Positions 27,301 to 36,080 of a stretch of 64,000 bases of DNA are shown piece after piece. Position 1 is the stretch's first letter. Each line of letters opens with the position of its first letter. The translations under genes were made by a program, and so were the position numbers. A model generated the notes under the pieces. It saw only the letters and a list, made by a program, of their open reading frames with translations, did no database searches and had not been told where the DNA came from. Source of the stretch: Burkholderiaceae bacterium (lineage in GTDB: Bacteria; Pseudomonadota; Gammaproteobacteria; Burkholderiales; Burkholderiaceae); contig CANFMT010000001.1 in NCBI GenBank assembly GCA_947448415.1, positions 124,001 through 188,000 on the forward strand. The letters run 5' to 3'.

Positions 27301-28044
27301 TTATTGAATTGGGAAACTGACTGGATACATTGCACATGCTTGTGATGGATTGCTGTAATAAGCACCCGCTCCAGTAATAAAACTATCTGATGATTTTGCA
27401 GGGTGGCCAGCTACCCCCTCCCCAATTGGGCAGGAGCAAGTTGCAACTTCAACACCATTAATTTTCTTTCCATCTCTTTTGCAAAGATAATCCCAGCAAT
27501 TGACTGTTTGCCCACTACCTGCAGGACAAGTTTGTACGGCAGCTTCTTTCATTTGAAACGCTGGGTTGGTACTTTCCTGCGGATACATCGTAATTGAAAA
27601 AGATGCATAAGACCAAATCGTGCCTTTGCTAGGTGGGCTGCATGATCCGTTCATATTGCCTTCATTTAAGGCAGCAAAACCTGTTAACTCGGATCCGTTC
27701 TGGTATGCAATTTCCTTAGTGATAACAGGGCAAGTGCAAACTGCCTCTGGATACTCCCTAGTGTATTTACCACCATCCTCTTTAACTTTAATCATCTTGC
27801 CTGTAGGCTTACAAGTAGAAGATCCGCAATAGGCAAACTCGCCTCGACATTGCGACAAACCAACTTTGGTAATCCCTTTTGACTTTGATGTTTGCGAATC
27901 ACCGGATCGATCCCCACGTGAATCACCGCTCTTCATATTCTCCATGCGTTGACGTAAATCTCTGTTATCTCCGCCTGGACTAGGTTGGGCATAAATAGAA
28001 AAACTTACTAATAAAGCCGCAACCAAAAAAAGAAGCTTTTTCAT
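27301..28044 (-). CDS. Secreted 12-cysteine protein, paralogue 3
   Basis: This 247-residue protein has a signal peptide (MKKLLFLVAALLVSFSIYAQ), linker with GDNRDLRQRME, then the shared domain (GLSQCRGEFAYCGSSTC, CTC, NEGNMNGSC, TC, NCWDYLC, CSC, AC). It is closest to paralogue 1 (both have KGTIWSYA, YPQES and YSNPSQAC-like segments). It is the first of the triplet, 40 bases downstream of the secretin, so secretin and triplet are probably cotranscribed down to the terminator at 25560-25588. Confidence 0.8.
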   Translation of the reverse strand: MKKLLFLVAALLVSFSIYAQPSPGGDNRDLRQRMENMKSGDSRGDRSGDSQTSKSKGITKVGLSQCRGEFAYCGSSTCKPTGKMIKVKEDGGKYTREYPEAVCTCPVITKEIAYQNGSELTGFAALNEGNMNGSCSPPSKGTIWSYASFSITMYPQESTNPAFQMKEAAVQTCPAGSGQTVNCWDYLCKRDGKKINGVEVATCSCPIGEGVAGHPAKSSDSFITGAGAYYSNPSQACAMYPVSFPIQ

Positions 28045-28084
28045 GCCATTCCCTTTTTATTAAATGTTTAAAGATTTGAAATGA

Positions 28085-30376
28085 TTAGCGAGTGAAATAC
28101 AGTAAATTTGCCGCGTCATTAAAGAATTTATTAATTGCCGGCTCAGATACCCAGCTATCCATAGGCGCGTTTAAAGCTGCATTTTTGAAGGTGCGGAAAT
28201 AAGAACTATCTCGGTCAAGGGCTAATAATGCGTTATCTAAATTCGTGTCAGTACTAGCAAGCTCTTGATAAGTCTTCAGAGCTTTATAAACACTTCTCTC
28301 TTTTGGAGATAAATTAGCGTCCTTAGTGTCAGCAGATGCTCTTTTCATGGCATCCTCATTTGACTCAATTCTTCTAGGCGTCACCATGACGATGACATTT
28401 TCGGAAAACTGTTGTTGAGTCTTTTGATTAAATAGATACTGAATAATTGGGATATCTTGGAGAACCGGAACTCCATCGTTACTGCCGTTTATCTGTCGAC
28501 TGGCCAAACCATCCAATATCAGTGTCTCACCATATTTAACCCTGACATTGGCAGTTACTGCATGCTGTTCGGTTGAGATTCCTGCATTAAATCCTCCCTG
28601 AGGCTGCGTTCCAGAAACAAAAGAGCGAGATACCTTCACAGCCAACATCATCGTATCTTCATCTATAAATGTTGGCGTAATAGAAAGACTCACGCCAGTA
28701 GGAATGTTAGTAACCTGAGCGCCCGATACGCCACCACCATTTAAACCTGCAGTAATCACTCCGCCAGAATAAAAAGTTGAAGGAATGCGATCTAAGGCAG
28801 TTAATGTTGGCCTCGCAATGACTTGAGAATTTGCAGTAGTAGAGTTTGCAATATTCAAACTGTAGCTGACCAGTCCAGAAACGCTATTAATCGCCGCACT
28901 CGTAGCGGTACCAATACCGAATACGCTATTTTGTACTACCCCACTAACACTAACGCCCCCTGAAGAACCAGTGGTACGGAAATTTTGGGCGCCCGCAAAA
29001 GCGGTGAGTCCACTTAGTAAATTGATACCATAGCTACTGGATTGCGAATCAACCGTACGAATTAATACTGCATCGACCGTTGCCATTTGTGGCGGCTTTT
29101 TACCTTTGCAAGGGCTAGGCAAAGGCTCAAGATAGAGCGTCTGATCGCCTGTTGTGCCACCGACTGGCACACCATAACTTCCACCAGGCGCCTTACCTAA
29201 ACCAGGCTTAGTATCGCAATCAAACCAGCGCTGTTGCTGATTACTCATTGAAACTGCTGTATAGGTTCCACCACCGCCACCGCCAGATGACATTGGTGAA
29301 GATGCGCTAGGTGCGGCTCCTGGTGTGGTACCAGAGGTACCTGATGACCCAGAGGATCCAGATGACCCTGTTGACGAATCATCACTACTATCTTGATTGT
29401 CTTGATAGGTAGAGTATGCGCCTACACCAGTACCAGAACCTCTTGAAGAAGATCCACGAGTAGATGAAGAGTTTGTATTGTTGTTTGTATTGTTACCAGC
29501 GTTGTTTGCATTATTAGTGCCTGCCCCGCCCTGATTACCCCGCGCAGGGCCTGCAGCAATCTTCATCATCTTGCCTGTCTCAGCCTTGGCGCTAGTAAGG
29601 CTTGCTGGAGCCTTCTCCACATCAAGGTTTACCGACTTAAGGCTATTGAGTTGAGCGCTGATATGTACTACTTGCTGCTTCAATTGTGCGACTTCCTTGG
29701 GGTTGTCGTCATTGACTTTGGCATATGCCAAAAAGGTTTGATTTGATTCAGTAGATTTTCCAACCGCAGCATACATTAACACCATGAGCCTTAATTTATC
29801 AGCATCAGTTGTATTGAGTGCTTTTAAACTTTCTCCAGCCCACAACGCAGTCTTAAAATCTTTTTGCAATAAAGAGGCCTGCAAAAGTCCAAATAATGCA
29901 TCTTGATTGGATGGGCTAATTGCATAAGCTGCAATGAAGTCCTTGCTTGCTTTTGAATAATCCCCTGAATCAATATGCAAACGACCCATCTGAATAATCG
30001 GCAAAGTATCTGATTTATCCAATGACGCAGCAAGAGAATATGCAGTTTCAGCAAGCTCCTTACTATCCGGGGTATTGTTTAAATACTCCAAGTGGTAAGT
30101 AATACCATTTAGTAAATGTAAAGTTGAGCTATTGGGACTAACCTTCACTGCAGCACTAAATACTTTCTGTGCGCGCTCATAATCACCCTCGCGCAAGTAT
30201 TCAATACCCTGCTTTACTAGCTCATGCGTGACATTTTGCTTGGGAGGTGCAATTTTTCTGTCTGCCGGGCTAGCACTAAAGCCACTTGCTATATTCGAGC
30301 GACTACCGCTTGTTCCTGCGCAACCGGCAAGAATCATCAAAGTTAATACTAATAGTGGAAATTTAGTTAATTTCAA
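28085..30376 (-). CDS. TPR-secretin lipoprotein (type II/III/IV-pilus-like outer-membrane secretin)
   Basis: This 763-residue protein starts with TTG; its N-terminus is a lipoprotein signal (MILAGC, Cys 19). Residues 45-250 carry TPR-like repeats (EYLREGDYERAQKVFSAAVKVSPNS). Residues 280-375 are Asn/Ser/Gly-rich low complexity. A secretin domain occupies about 430-675: VIARPTLTALDRIPSTFYSGG, GVSLSITPTFIDEDTMMLAVKVS, VKYGETLILDGL, VPVLQDIPIIQYLFNQ, VIVMVTPRR. Secretins form outer-membrane channels. No assembly ATPase or inner-membrane platform gene is in the window. Confidence 0.88.
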   Translation of the reverse strand: MKLTKFPLLVLTLMILAGCAGTSGSRSNIASGFSASPADRKIAPPKQNVTHELVKQGIEYLREGDYERAQKVFSAAVKVSPNSSTLHLLNGITYHLEYLNNTPDSKELAETAYSLAASLDKSDTLPIIQMGRLHIDSGDYSKASKDFIAAYAISPSNQDALFGLLQASLLQKDFKTALWAGESLKALNTTDADKLRLMVLMYAAVGKSTESNQTFLAYAKVNDDNPKEVAQLKQQVVHISAQLNSLKSVNLDVEKAPASLTSAKAETGKMMKIAAGPARGNQGGAGTNNANNAGNNTNNNTNSSSTRGSSSRGSGTGVGAYSTYQDNQDSSDDSSTGSSGSSGSSGTSGTTPGAAPSASSPMSSGGGGGGTYTAVSMSNQQQRWFDCDTKPGLGKAPGGSYGVPVGGTTGDQTLYLEPLPSPCKGKKPPQMATVDAVLIRTVDSQSSSYGINLLSGLTAFAGAQNFRTTGSSGGVSVSGVVQNSVFGIGTATSAAINSVSGLVSYSLNIANSTTANSQVIARPTLTALDRIPSTFYSGGVITAGLNGGGVSGAQVTNIPTGVSLSITPTFIDEDTMMLAVKVSRSFVSGTQPQGGFNAGISTEQHAVTANVRVKYGETLILDGLASRQINGSNDGVPVLQDIPIIQYLFNQKTQQQFSENVIVMVTPRRIESNEDAMKRASADTKDANLSPKERSVYKALKTYQELASTDTNLDNALLALDRDSSYFRTFKNAALNAPMDSWVSEPAINKFFNDAANLLYFTR

Positions 30377-30590
30377 ATCTGGTATGAAGCTTAATCAATC
30401 GAATGAATACTATTAATTTACGCAAACCCATACTAGAGCGAAATATTTCAAAAGCCAAGCTTTTTTGCCTCATTTTGATGCAAAATCTCGCTTCTGCGCC
30501 TAAAAACCTCAAGACAGAGATCGCGAAGACGGCTTAATAGCTACATTCTCAATCTATACTCAGATACATTCCACAGCCCAACTAATAACT
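30377..30590. other. Divergent spacer between secretin and DsbA-like genes
   Basis: These 214 bases must hold both promoters. A weak hairpin (AAAAGC/GCTTTT) is visible near 30452-30466. No operator repeat, RNA gene or ORF with support was seen. Confidence 0.5.
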
Positions 30591-31409
30591 ATGCTCGACA
30601 AAACACTTCTTATATTCAGTTTTATTATCGCGAGCCTGTTCTTCAATGTGGTCCAAGCTCAAACCACTGGGACTAGCCCAAGCACCGAGCAAATTATTCA
30701 AAGCCTAGAAAAATCTGGCGCCTTAGATCGTGCGATTGCCAGAGGAATTGAACGCTATAGGCAAAAACAAATCAATCTTGCCAGAGCGCAACAAGAAAAA
30801 GAGGCTGCTGCCAAGGCGGCTATGGCAAAAAATGCTCGTGCAGTTGATGCCAAGAATGACTTTATTTACGGCAAGCCTGATGCCGTTATTTCAATTATTG
30901 AGTACTCCGATTTTGAATGTCCTTACTGCAAACAATTTGCCAATGCCCCGATTGAAGTAGTCGACTCGATGCCCAATCAAGTGAATTTGGTGTGGCGTAA
31001 CTTTCCATTACCATTTCATGAGCCGATAGCAAGTAAAGAAGCTGCGGCGGCAATTTGTGTTGCTCAGCAAAAAGGTAATGATGCTTTTTGGAAATTTAAT
31101 GATGGCATTTTCAAAAATACTCTCACCAATGGTCAAGGCCTACCAAAATCAAATGGGGTTGACCCACTGGAAGCTCTTGCAAAAGAGCAAGGTGTAGATA
31201 TTGAGAAATTTAAGACTTGCATAAATTCTGAAGCAATTCAAAAGCAGATCAATGCCGATATTGAAGATGGCAGAAATGCGGGCATTAGCGGAACCCCAGG
31301 TGTAATTTTAGTAAATCATAAATCCGGTTCTTTTCAAGTACTTGCAGGAGCCGTACCGACTGCATCGCTTAAAGAAGCGGTCGAAAGTTTATTAGCTACT
31401 AAGAAGTAA
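30591..31409 (+). CDS. DsbA/DsbG-like periplasmic thiol oxidoreductase
   Basis: The 272-residue protein has a signal peptide (cut after VVQA, residue 23), an Arg/Lys/Ala-rich helical region (40-85), then a thioredoxin-fold domain. Its active site is EYSDFECPYCKQF (CPYC near residue 110), and the cis-Pro loop is GISGTPGVILVN near 230. It belongs to the DsbA/DsbG-like 'thioredoxin_4' group, expected to oxidise or isomerise disulfides. It is divergent from the secretin and 12-cysteine genes, which are plausible clients. Confidence 0.9.
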   Translation: MLDKTLLIFSFIIASLFFNVVQAQTTGTSPSTEQIIQSLEKSGALDRAIARGIERYRQKQINLARAQQEKEAAAKAAMAKNARAVDAKNDFIYGKPDAVISIIEYSDFECPYCKQFANAPIEVVDSMPNQVNLVWRNFPLPFHEPIASKEAAAAICVAQQKGNDAFWKFNDGIFKNTLTNGQGLPKSNGVDPLEALAKEQGVDIEKFKTCINSEAIQKQINADIEDGRNAGISGTPGVILVNHKSGSFQVLAGAVPTASLKEAVESLLATKK

Positions 31410-31417
31410 GTTAAATC

Positions 31418-31437
31418 GAAAGGGGGAAACCCCTTTC
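31418..31437. terminator. Perfect 8-bp hairpin with GAAA loop between convergent genes
   Basis: GAAAGGGG and CCCCTTTC pair perfectly around a GAAA tetraloop (plus strand). It lies 8 bases after the DsbA-like stop and 8 bases before the DUF1080 stop, so it probably ends transcription from both sides, although the T-runs are poor. Confidence 0.65.
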
Positions 31438-31445
31438 TGAAAACT

Positions 31446-32045
31446 TCACCACCTACCAGGTATGATGAAATTCATGTTTTTTAGGCGCAATTCTCCACCC
31501 TGAAAATCGATAGCAATTGGCCCCTTATTGTGTCGGGTATCAACTGCCTGATTGACGACCCCATTTAATGTGACAGATAGCTGGCTTCCATTTCCGCTAA
31601 TGAGTATATGGTTCCACTGCTGAGCAACTTGTGAGTCCCTCAGATTGCTCAGCAAGCGAATTGAGCCGGCACCAACAGTCTTGGATTGGTTTGTGAGCGG
31701 AACTTCATAGGCAGTCTCTGCGTTAATGGAATTGGTATTAGTGCAGCGAAAATAAATCGACGCTTGGGCATTATTTGACACCCAATAATCAAACTCCACC
31801 TGAAAATCCGGGACGCTTAACTTGCTAACCAAAGTTCCAGCCCCTTGTGTGACATCTACTTCTTGATTATTCACGATCCAGGTAGCATTCCCGCTTGGCT
31901 TCCATGCAGATATATCAGCGCCATTAAACATAGGAAACGAAGCGCCAGTTTTGGTCAGTATGGCTTGCGCAAAAGATGGTGATGACAATCCGAGCAACAG
32001 GCATGAAATACCCAGCTGAATAAATTGGCGGCTAACTTTCCACAT
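31446..32045 (-). CDS. DUF1080 (3-keto-disaccharide hydrolase-like) exported protein
   Basis: The start is placed at MWKVSRQFIQLGISCLLLGL (199 residues), which gives a proper signal peptide ending SSPSFA; an upstream TTG at 32084 adds 13 residues of little merit. The mature part is a concanavalin-like DUF1080 domain: FPMFNGADISAWKPSGN, VPDFQVEFDYWVSNNAQASIYFRC, ETAYEVPLTNQ, WNHILISGNGSQLSVTLNG, GPIAIDFQGGELRLKNMNF. Members act on glycosides or bind sugars; substrate unknown. Confidence 0.83.
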   Translation of the reverse strand: MWKVSRQFIQLGISCLLLGLSSPSFAQAILTKTGASFPMFNGADISAWKPSGNATWIVNNQEVDVTQGAGTLVSKLSVPDFQVEFDYWVSNNAQASIYFRCTNTNSINAETAYEVPLTNQSKTVGAGSIRLLSNLRDSQVAQQWNHILISGNGSQLSVTLNGVVNQAVDTRHNKGPIAIDFQGGELRLKNMNFIIPGRW

Positions 32046-32184
32046 GATGAACGAATTATTAACCAAATTTGTTGCTTTACCCAATAAAAAGCTTCTTTAT
32101 GACGACTTTTTATTTCTAGCGTTAAAACTTAAGCTCTACAGAGACTTGTGATTGAGATGGCTTTAACCTACCTAAGCACACTAG

Positions 32185-33681
32185 CTAGTTGATATTGTGT
32201 AATCCTAAAACTGCTGCCGTCTCGGCCCGTACTTTATTGCACAAAGCCTCATCGGTAATCAAGGATTGGCCATATGACTCAATAATGGTTTGCATTTTTT
32301 GCTGCCAATTGCTCGGGAGCAAACCTGTTGGCCCCATTTTCTCGATCACATTAATCATGATGTAAACCGCTGTAGAGGCCCCAGGTGAAGCTCCAAGCAA
32401 GGCAACCAATGAAGAATCAGCAGATTCTACGATTTCAGTTCCAAATTCTAGTATTCCGATCTTCTTTTGATCTTTTTTGATGATTTGCACTCGCTGTCCT
32501 GCCACTTCTTCATACCAGTTTTGAGGATCTACGTTTGGATAAAACTCCCTAAGGGTATCAAAGCGCTCCTTCTGAGTTTTAATTACCTGTTTCACCAAAT
32601 ACTTCACCAAAGAAAAATTACTTAATCCAACAGCAATCAGCGGAAGGATGTTTCTAGGACGAATAGACTTCACTAGATCAAAGTAAGAGCCATGCTTTAA
32701 AAACTTACTAGAAAAACCGGCATAAGGCCCGAAGAGCAATGAACGCTTTCCATCAATGATGCGAGTATCTAGATGAGGTACTGACATAGGCGGGGATCCC
32801 ACTGATGCCATGCCATACACTTTGGCCTCATGCTGACTCACAATCTCTTGGTCATCACAGCGCAACCAAATTCCGCTAACTGGGAAACCGCCATAACCAA
32901 CCGACTCCGGTATACCTGACTTCTGTAGCAAAGTCAGCGCAGCGCCGCCAGCACCAATAAATACAAACTTTGCTTTAACAATACGAGTTGCCCCAGTTTT
33001 TTGGTTGACTATAGTCAGACGCCAATCGCCATTAGATTCACGGTCAAGATGAGTGACTTTCTCCAAAAAAGATGCTGTAAATCCATTAAGTGATTCTAAG
33101 TACCCTAACAATTTGGATGTTAATGAGCCGTAACTCATGTCGGCACCACTAATGATGCGGGTCGCTGCAATCCTCTCCTTGGGGTCCCTGCCCTTGATGA
33201 CGAGCGGGGTCCACTGTGCAATCTGATTGGGATCTTCGGAATACTCCATCCCCCTAAAGCAGTGATGTGCACTCATTGCAGCATGGCGTTTTTTTAAAAA
33301 ATTGACATGTTCATCCCCCTGCACAAAACTCATATGCGGTACAGGATGAATAAAGGTAGTGGGATCCGTGATTGCGCCCTTACGAAGCAGATAGGACCAA
33401 AACTGCCTTGAGAGATCAAACTCTGTATTTACCTGCAATGCCTTAGAAATATCCACAGAACCATCAGGCTGCAAGGGCGTGTAATTTAATTCGCAGTTTG
33501 CGGCATGTCCAGTACCAGCATTATTCCAACTGCCCGAGCTTTCAAGAGCCTCATGTTCCAGCACTTCGATTAGCTCAATATTTAAGGCAGGATTTAGCTC
33601 TTTTAGAAATACACCCAAAGTAGCGCTCATCATGCCAGCGCCAATCAACGCACAATCTACTTCAGATATATTTTTATGCAT
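32185..33681 (-). CDS. mqo: Malate:quinone oxidoreductase
   Basis: This 498-residue FAD-dependent peripheral membrane enzyme oxidises malate and passes electrons to quinone. Family motifs: [21 protein letters not shown] (FAD), [22 protein letters not shown], and [20 protein letters not shown] near 385. ATG 33681 is chosen over the TTG at 33687. It starts ten bases after a triheme cytochrome c gene, an unusual neighbour. Length is normal. Confidence 0.94.
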   Translation of the reverse strand: MHKNISEVDCALIGAGMMSATLGVFLKELNPALNIELIEVLEHEALESSGSWNNAGTGHAANCELNYTPLQPDGSVDISKALQVNTEFDLSRQFWSYLLRKGAITDPTTFIHPVPHMSFVQGDEHVNFLKKRHAAMSAHHCFRGMEYSEDPNQIAQWTPLVIKGRDPKERIAATRIISGADMSYGSLTSKLLGYLESLNGFTASFLEKVTHLDRESNGDWRLTIVNQKTGATRIVKAKFVFIGAGGAALTLLQKSGIPESVGYGGFPVSGIWLRCDDQEIVSQHEAKVYGMASVGSPPMSVPHLDTRIIDGKRSLLFGPYAGFSSKFLKHGSYFDLVKSIRPRNILPLIAVGLSNFSLVKYLVKQVIKTQKERFDTLREFYPNVDPQNWYEEVAGQRVQIIKKDQKKIGILEFGTEIVESADSSLVALLGASPGASTAVYIMINVIEKMGPTGLLPSNWQQKMQTIIESYGQSLITDEALCNKVRAETAAVLGLHNIN

Positions 33682-33691
33682 ATTCAATTAT

Positions 33692-34906
33692 TTAAATTCC
33701 CGGATTAGCCCGTATTTTTTTAACTATGGCACTTGTAACGTTAGCACTTGCCGAATTACCCCAACTTGTTCTGATGTAGTTGGCTAATTCTGCAATTTCC
33801 TCATCATTTAATTGGGCTGCAAATGAGGGCATCGGAATATAACCATCTCTAGCCTGAATACCACGAATGATCACTTTGACAATGTTAAAGCCACTAGGAT
33901 CAGTCACCGAAGGATTACCCGCAAGCGGAGGAATTACTTTAGCAATCCCTTTACCAGTTGATTGATGGCAACCACTACAGTTATCAACGTACAACCTTAT
34001 GCCTTCAAGTTTAGTGGCATCAACCTTACGATCTGCGCCATTTAATTTAGAGCTTGGGGGCACACTCTTGAGATAAGTAGCAATAGCCAACAAATCAGCA
34101 TCAGTCATACGGCTGGTACTGTTATGCACTACCTCCTCCATGGGGCCTAAGACGGTAGTTTTGCCGGGATAGCTTCCTGTCTTTAAATAATTGGCAATAT
34201 CCTGAGCAGACCAACTACCTAAACCAGTTGCTATATTAGAAGTGAGATTTAATGCATACCAACCATCAACCGCGGCACCCGAGAAGAGCTTCGAGCTTTC
34301 CATGGCCCCCATTAAATTTCGGGGGGTATGACACTCCGCACAATGAGCAAGCCCCTCAACTAAATAAGCGCCTCTATTCCACACCGAAGATTGTTGAGGG
34401 TCAGGCTTAAAGAATCCAGGCTTAAAGAATAATTCGCGCCAAACAATCATTGAGCTGCGAATATTAAATGGAAAATCTAGATGATTAACCTGTACCGGAT
34501 TTGATACAGGCGGCACCGTTTTTAAATAGTCATAGATAGCATCAACATCCGCGCGACTAACTTTAGTGTATGAGGTAAATGGCATTACAGGATAGAGGTC
34601 ATACCCTTTTTTGCTCACGCCATTGTGAACAGCCCCAAAGAAATCATCTTTGGTCCAGGAGCCAATTCCGGTTGCAAGGTCAGGCGTGATGTTGGGAGTT
34701 AAAACATAGCCAAAGGGAGAATTCATTTTTAAGCCGCCAGCCAAGGGCTTACCACTCGGTGCTGTATGACAAGAAATACAGTCCCCAACTATTGAAAGAT
34801 AGGCGCCATTTTTTTCTGGGGTTTGTGCAAATCCCGAAAAGGTCAAAAAACAGAGTGCAAATGTTAAAAACTTTAGCCTACAAGCAATAAATAGATTGAT
34901 GCGCAT
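33692..34906 (-). CDS. Triheme membrane-associated cytochrome c (alcohol-dehydrogenase subunit-like)
   Basis: The 404-residue protein has a signal peptide (cut near SGFAQ, residue 28) and three CxxCH motifs: CISCH near 38, CAECH near 187, CSGCH near 310. Met ligands are likely in MPFTSY, GPMEEV and MPSFAAQLND. The layout matches the cytochrome c subunit of membrane-bound alcohol/gluconate dehydrogenases. The dehydrogenase itself is absent; mqo follows directly. It probably feeds electrons to a quinol pool or terminal oxidase. Confidence 0.88.
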   Translation of the reverse strand: MRINLFIACRLKFLTFALCFLTFSGFAQTPEKNGAYLSIVGDCISCHTAPSGKPLAGGLKMNSPFGYVLTPNITPDLATGIGSWTKDDFFGAVHNGVSKKGYDLYPVMPFTSYTKVSRADVDAIYDYLKTVPPVSNPVQVNHLDFPFNIRSSMIVWRELFFKPGFFKPDPQQSSVWNRGAYLVEGLAHCAECHTPRNLMGAMESSKLFSGAAVDGWYALNLTSNIATGLGSWSAQDIANYLKTGSYPGKTTVLGPMEEVVHNSTSRMTDADLLAIATYLKSVPPSSKLNGADRKVDATKLEGIRLYVDNCSGCHQSTGKGIAKVIPPLAGNPSVTDPSGFNIVKVIIRGIQARDGYIPMPSFAAQLNDEEIAELANYIRTSWGNSASANVTSAIVKKIRANPGI

Positions 34907-35156
34907 TCTTTTCCTTAAGCACTATTTTCTGACAAGAGGATTATGAGGCAAAAGGTAATTTACCACCCCCATCATTCACCAGTAAGGAACAAAGGAGCGG
35001 CTTTGCTGATCCACCCAAAAAACTAAGGTCGAAAACCAAGCTATGACCTTGACTCCGCCTATATGCAAATGCCTTAAATTAGTGGCTTATTAGCTGGTTT
35101 TTTAGTACCCTTACATACTATAAGAATCCCCTCAATTCCTTATGAAATAATTTGAA
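34907..35156. other. Divergent spacer between cytochrome c and phytochelatin-synthase-like genes
   Basis: These 250 bases contain no supported ORF. The plus strand has TTGACT (35049-35054) followed after 19 bases by TTAAAT (35074-35079), a promoter with the long spacer typical of MerR-regulated genes, but no clear dyad was seen between the boxes. Confidence 0.35.
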
Positions 35157-35876
35157 ATGATCTCAACACCTCAATACAAAAACTTAATCGCCACAATACT
35201 TTTATTGGGTGGATTGCTATCTAATGCCTTTTCGGCAGACCTCGTATATATCAATACTACTGCCGGGTCTGAGCGGCTTCTAAAATCTGACTTTAACCGG
35301 CAGTATTTTTCACTTGCCAGCTATGTAGATACGCAAGAGCGATTAACCTTCTGCGGAATATCTTCAATGTCTGCAACGTTAAATAGTTTGCCAACTATGG
35401 CTCGCCCTATCACTCCAGAGCTTGCTCCGCACCCTTACTTTACTGAAGACAGTATTTTCAATGAAGCAACTACCAAAATTAAAAGTAGAGATGATGTTCT
35501 AAAAGGTGGCCTAACATTAGAGCAAATTGGTATGTATTTAACTGCTCTAGGGGCTAACCCAAAGATTTATTATGGGAGCGATCTTACTGTCCCAGAACTC
35601 AGAAAATTGATTAAATCTTCTTTAGGCAATCGCTATCAGCGAATCATGGTGGATTTTGATAGAAAATCCCTTAACCAACTTGGCAGCGGACATTTCTCGC
35701 CGATTGGGGCATATGACTCCAAGTCCGATTCAGTATTGATTCTGGATGTTGCCAAGTTTAAGTACCCGCCATTCTGGGTCAAAACCAGTGACCTACTTGC
35801 ATCCTTAAACACTATTGATCCCGACTCTAAGAAATCTCGGGGCATAGTACAAATTACCGTCAATCCCGTTAAATAG
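35157..35876 (+). CDS. Exported phytochelatin-synthase-family protein
   Basis: This 239-residue protein has a signal peptide (cut after NAFSA, residue 26). The papain-like phytochelatin synthase core has all three catalytic residues in order: Cys in RLTFCGISSMSATLN near 65, His in GSGHFSPIGAYD near 178, and Asp in VLILDVAKFKYPPFWV near 193. Bacterial short forms usually hydrolyse glutathione or its conjugates rather than polymerising it. Export implies a periplasmic thiol-peptide substrate. Metal response is possible but unproven. Confidence 0.87.
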   Translation: MISTPQYKNLIATILLLGGLLSNAFSADLVYINTTAGSERLLKSDFNRQYFSLASYVDTQERLTFCGISSMSATLNSLPTMARPITPELAPHPYFTEDSIFNEATTKIKSRDDVLKGGLTLEQIGMYLTALGANPKIYYGSDLTVPELRKLIKSSLGNRYQRIMVDFDRKSLNQLGSGHFSPIGAYDSKSDSVLILDVAKFKYPPFWVKTSDLLASLNTIDPDSKKSRGIVQITVNPVK

Positions 35877-35879
35877 TTT

Positions 35880-36077
35880 TTACTCGTCCCAAGGAAAGCG
35901 AGCGCGAGATAATTCTTCCATAATCTCTCGCTTGCTAAGACCGGCCTTCCTGGATTGACGAGGGTCTTGACTTAATTGGCGCTCGTTACTTACAGAGTGA
36001 ACTTCTGAATGTTCGCTGCTCTCACCCTCTTTCGATATGGCTGGCTTGTCAATGCTTGGATTATCTTTATCGGTCAT
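35880..36077 (-). CDS. Small conserved-looking hydrophilic protein, function unknown
   Basis: The 65-residue product is highly charged and probably disordered at the N-terminus (Ser/Glu-rich). A C-terminal helix KREIMEELSRARFPWDE looks like the functional part. It lies 3 bases after the carotenoid-protein stop and ends 3 bases from the convergent phytochelatin-synthase-like gene. No family recognised. Coding is supported by the tight packing and plausible composition only. Confidence 0.55.
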   Translation of the reverse strand: MTDKDNPSIDKPAISKEGESSEHSEVHSVSNERQLSQDPRQSRKAGLSKREIMEELSRARFPWDE

Positions 36078-36080
36078 GGA

